64,000 nt of DNA. It comes from Phaeobacter sp. J2-8 (GTDB lineage: Bacteria > Pseudomonadota > Alphaproteobacteria > Rhodobacterales > Rhodobacteraceae). The stretch's first letter is position 1; each line of letters starts with the position of its first letter. The position numbers and the translations under genes were made by a program. The notes below the pieces were generated by a model that was not told where the DNA came from, did not search any database, and worked only from the letters and a program-made list of their open reading frames with translations. The stretch spans positions 310,001 to 374,000 of the forward strand of contig NZ_JALIEC010000003.1 of assembly GCF_022867865.1 (NCBI RefSeq), read 5' to 3'. Of the stretch, positions 63,983 to 64,000 are shown one piece after another.

Positions 63983-64000
63983 TTAGCTGCCGGCCACGAG
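63983..64000 (-). CDS. Secreted microprotein, copy 8, cut by the window edge
   Basis: Only the last codons and stop are inside the window, exactly 305 bp after the previous stop. The remainder lies outside. Confidence 0.75.
   Translation of the reverse strand, partial: LVAGS

Larger units (their letters stand above)
61848..64000 (-). repeat. Tandem array, 305-bp units each with one microprotein gene
   Basis: Seven complete units and the start of an eighth repeat with no drift in period: genes end at 61848, 62153, 62458, 62763, 63068, 63373, 63678 and 63983. Each unit is 234 bp of coding sequence plus a 71-bp spacer. The spacer carries GGGCCCAAGGCCC (a small hairpin) and AGGAGA before the ATG, but no T-run, so the units are probably co-transcribed. 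Units 2 and 5 match throughout, units 3 and 6 differ by one base, and unit 4 is a mosaic of types 1 and 7, giving a 915-bp higher-order repeat. The array continues past the right edge. Confidence 0.97.

Noticed and set aside
61800-63986. Plus-strand frames in the array (Gly/Cys-rich, about 116 residues)
   Set aside because: They repeat with the same period because they are the antisense of the microprotein genes. No ribosome-binding site, and their residues change where the microprotein is silent.
61848-64000. CRISPR array
   Set aside because: The repeats are regular, but each 305-bp unit is a coding gene with its own ribosome-binding site. There are no 25-40 bp repeats with unique spacers.

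Overview
The window looks like chromosomal DNA of a Rhodobacterales (Roseobacter-group) alphaproteobacterium. The evidence is its housekeeping neighbourhoods: rpsU next to coq9, aroA-cmk with rpsA-ihfB-lapA-trpF, prs, the DUF1013/TrcR regulator, the FYDLN/TIGR02300 protein, HspQ, AccA and L-malyl-CoA lyase. It also carries several loci that are not housekeeping.

Layout. 1-2.6 kb: end of a GntR regulator with two winged helices, an amidohydrolase and an amino-acid-type binding protein. 2.6-7.9 kb: remains of an integrated element next to tRNA-Phe(GAA), with a P4-type integrase and a primase-helicase cut off by an IS3/IS407-type insertion sequence. 8-20.6 kb: a nine-gene minus-strand operon with the gene content of alginate biosynthesis (algD-alg8-alg44-algA-algG-orf-algX-algK-like-algL). 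The precursor and polymerase enzymes (AlgD, the guanylyltransferase half of AlgA, Alg8) keep their active sites. The c-di-GMP motif of Alg44, the isomerase half of AlgA and the catalytic motifs of AlgG, AlgX and AlgL are missing, and algI/J/F and algE are absent. This may be a divergent exopolysaccharide system that no longer modifies its polymer.

21-30 kb: a metallo-beta-lactamase-fold hydrolase, molybdate transporter modCBA, an arsenate operon (in-frame ArsR-ArsC, GAPDH, ArsJ), a tyrosine recombinase beside tRNA-Ala(GGC), FYDLN and YgjP proteins. 30-41 kb: GntR, accA, LysE/Lrp pair, racemase-like protein, malyl-CoA lyase, a D-amino-acid gene set (dgcN-dgcA-dat) and small conserved genes. 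41-61.6 kb: STAS/HATPase switch, thiolase, trmB, aroA, cmk, rpsA, ihfB, lapA, trpF, prs, trcR, RNase T2, coq9, rpsU. Four genes here (thiolase, a glycosyltransferase, lapA, a quinone oxidoreductase) each show a one-base loss that shifts the frame.

61.8-64 kb: a tandem array of at least seven complete copies of a 77-residue secreted microprotein on an exact 305-bp period, running off the right edge. It has a terminator at its downstream end and a 915-bp higher-order duplication. This array and the divergent alginate-type operon are the two strongest candidates for undescribed biology. All functional statements rest on reading the sequence and on remembered family features; no database search was possible.
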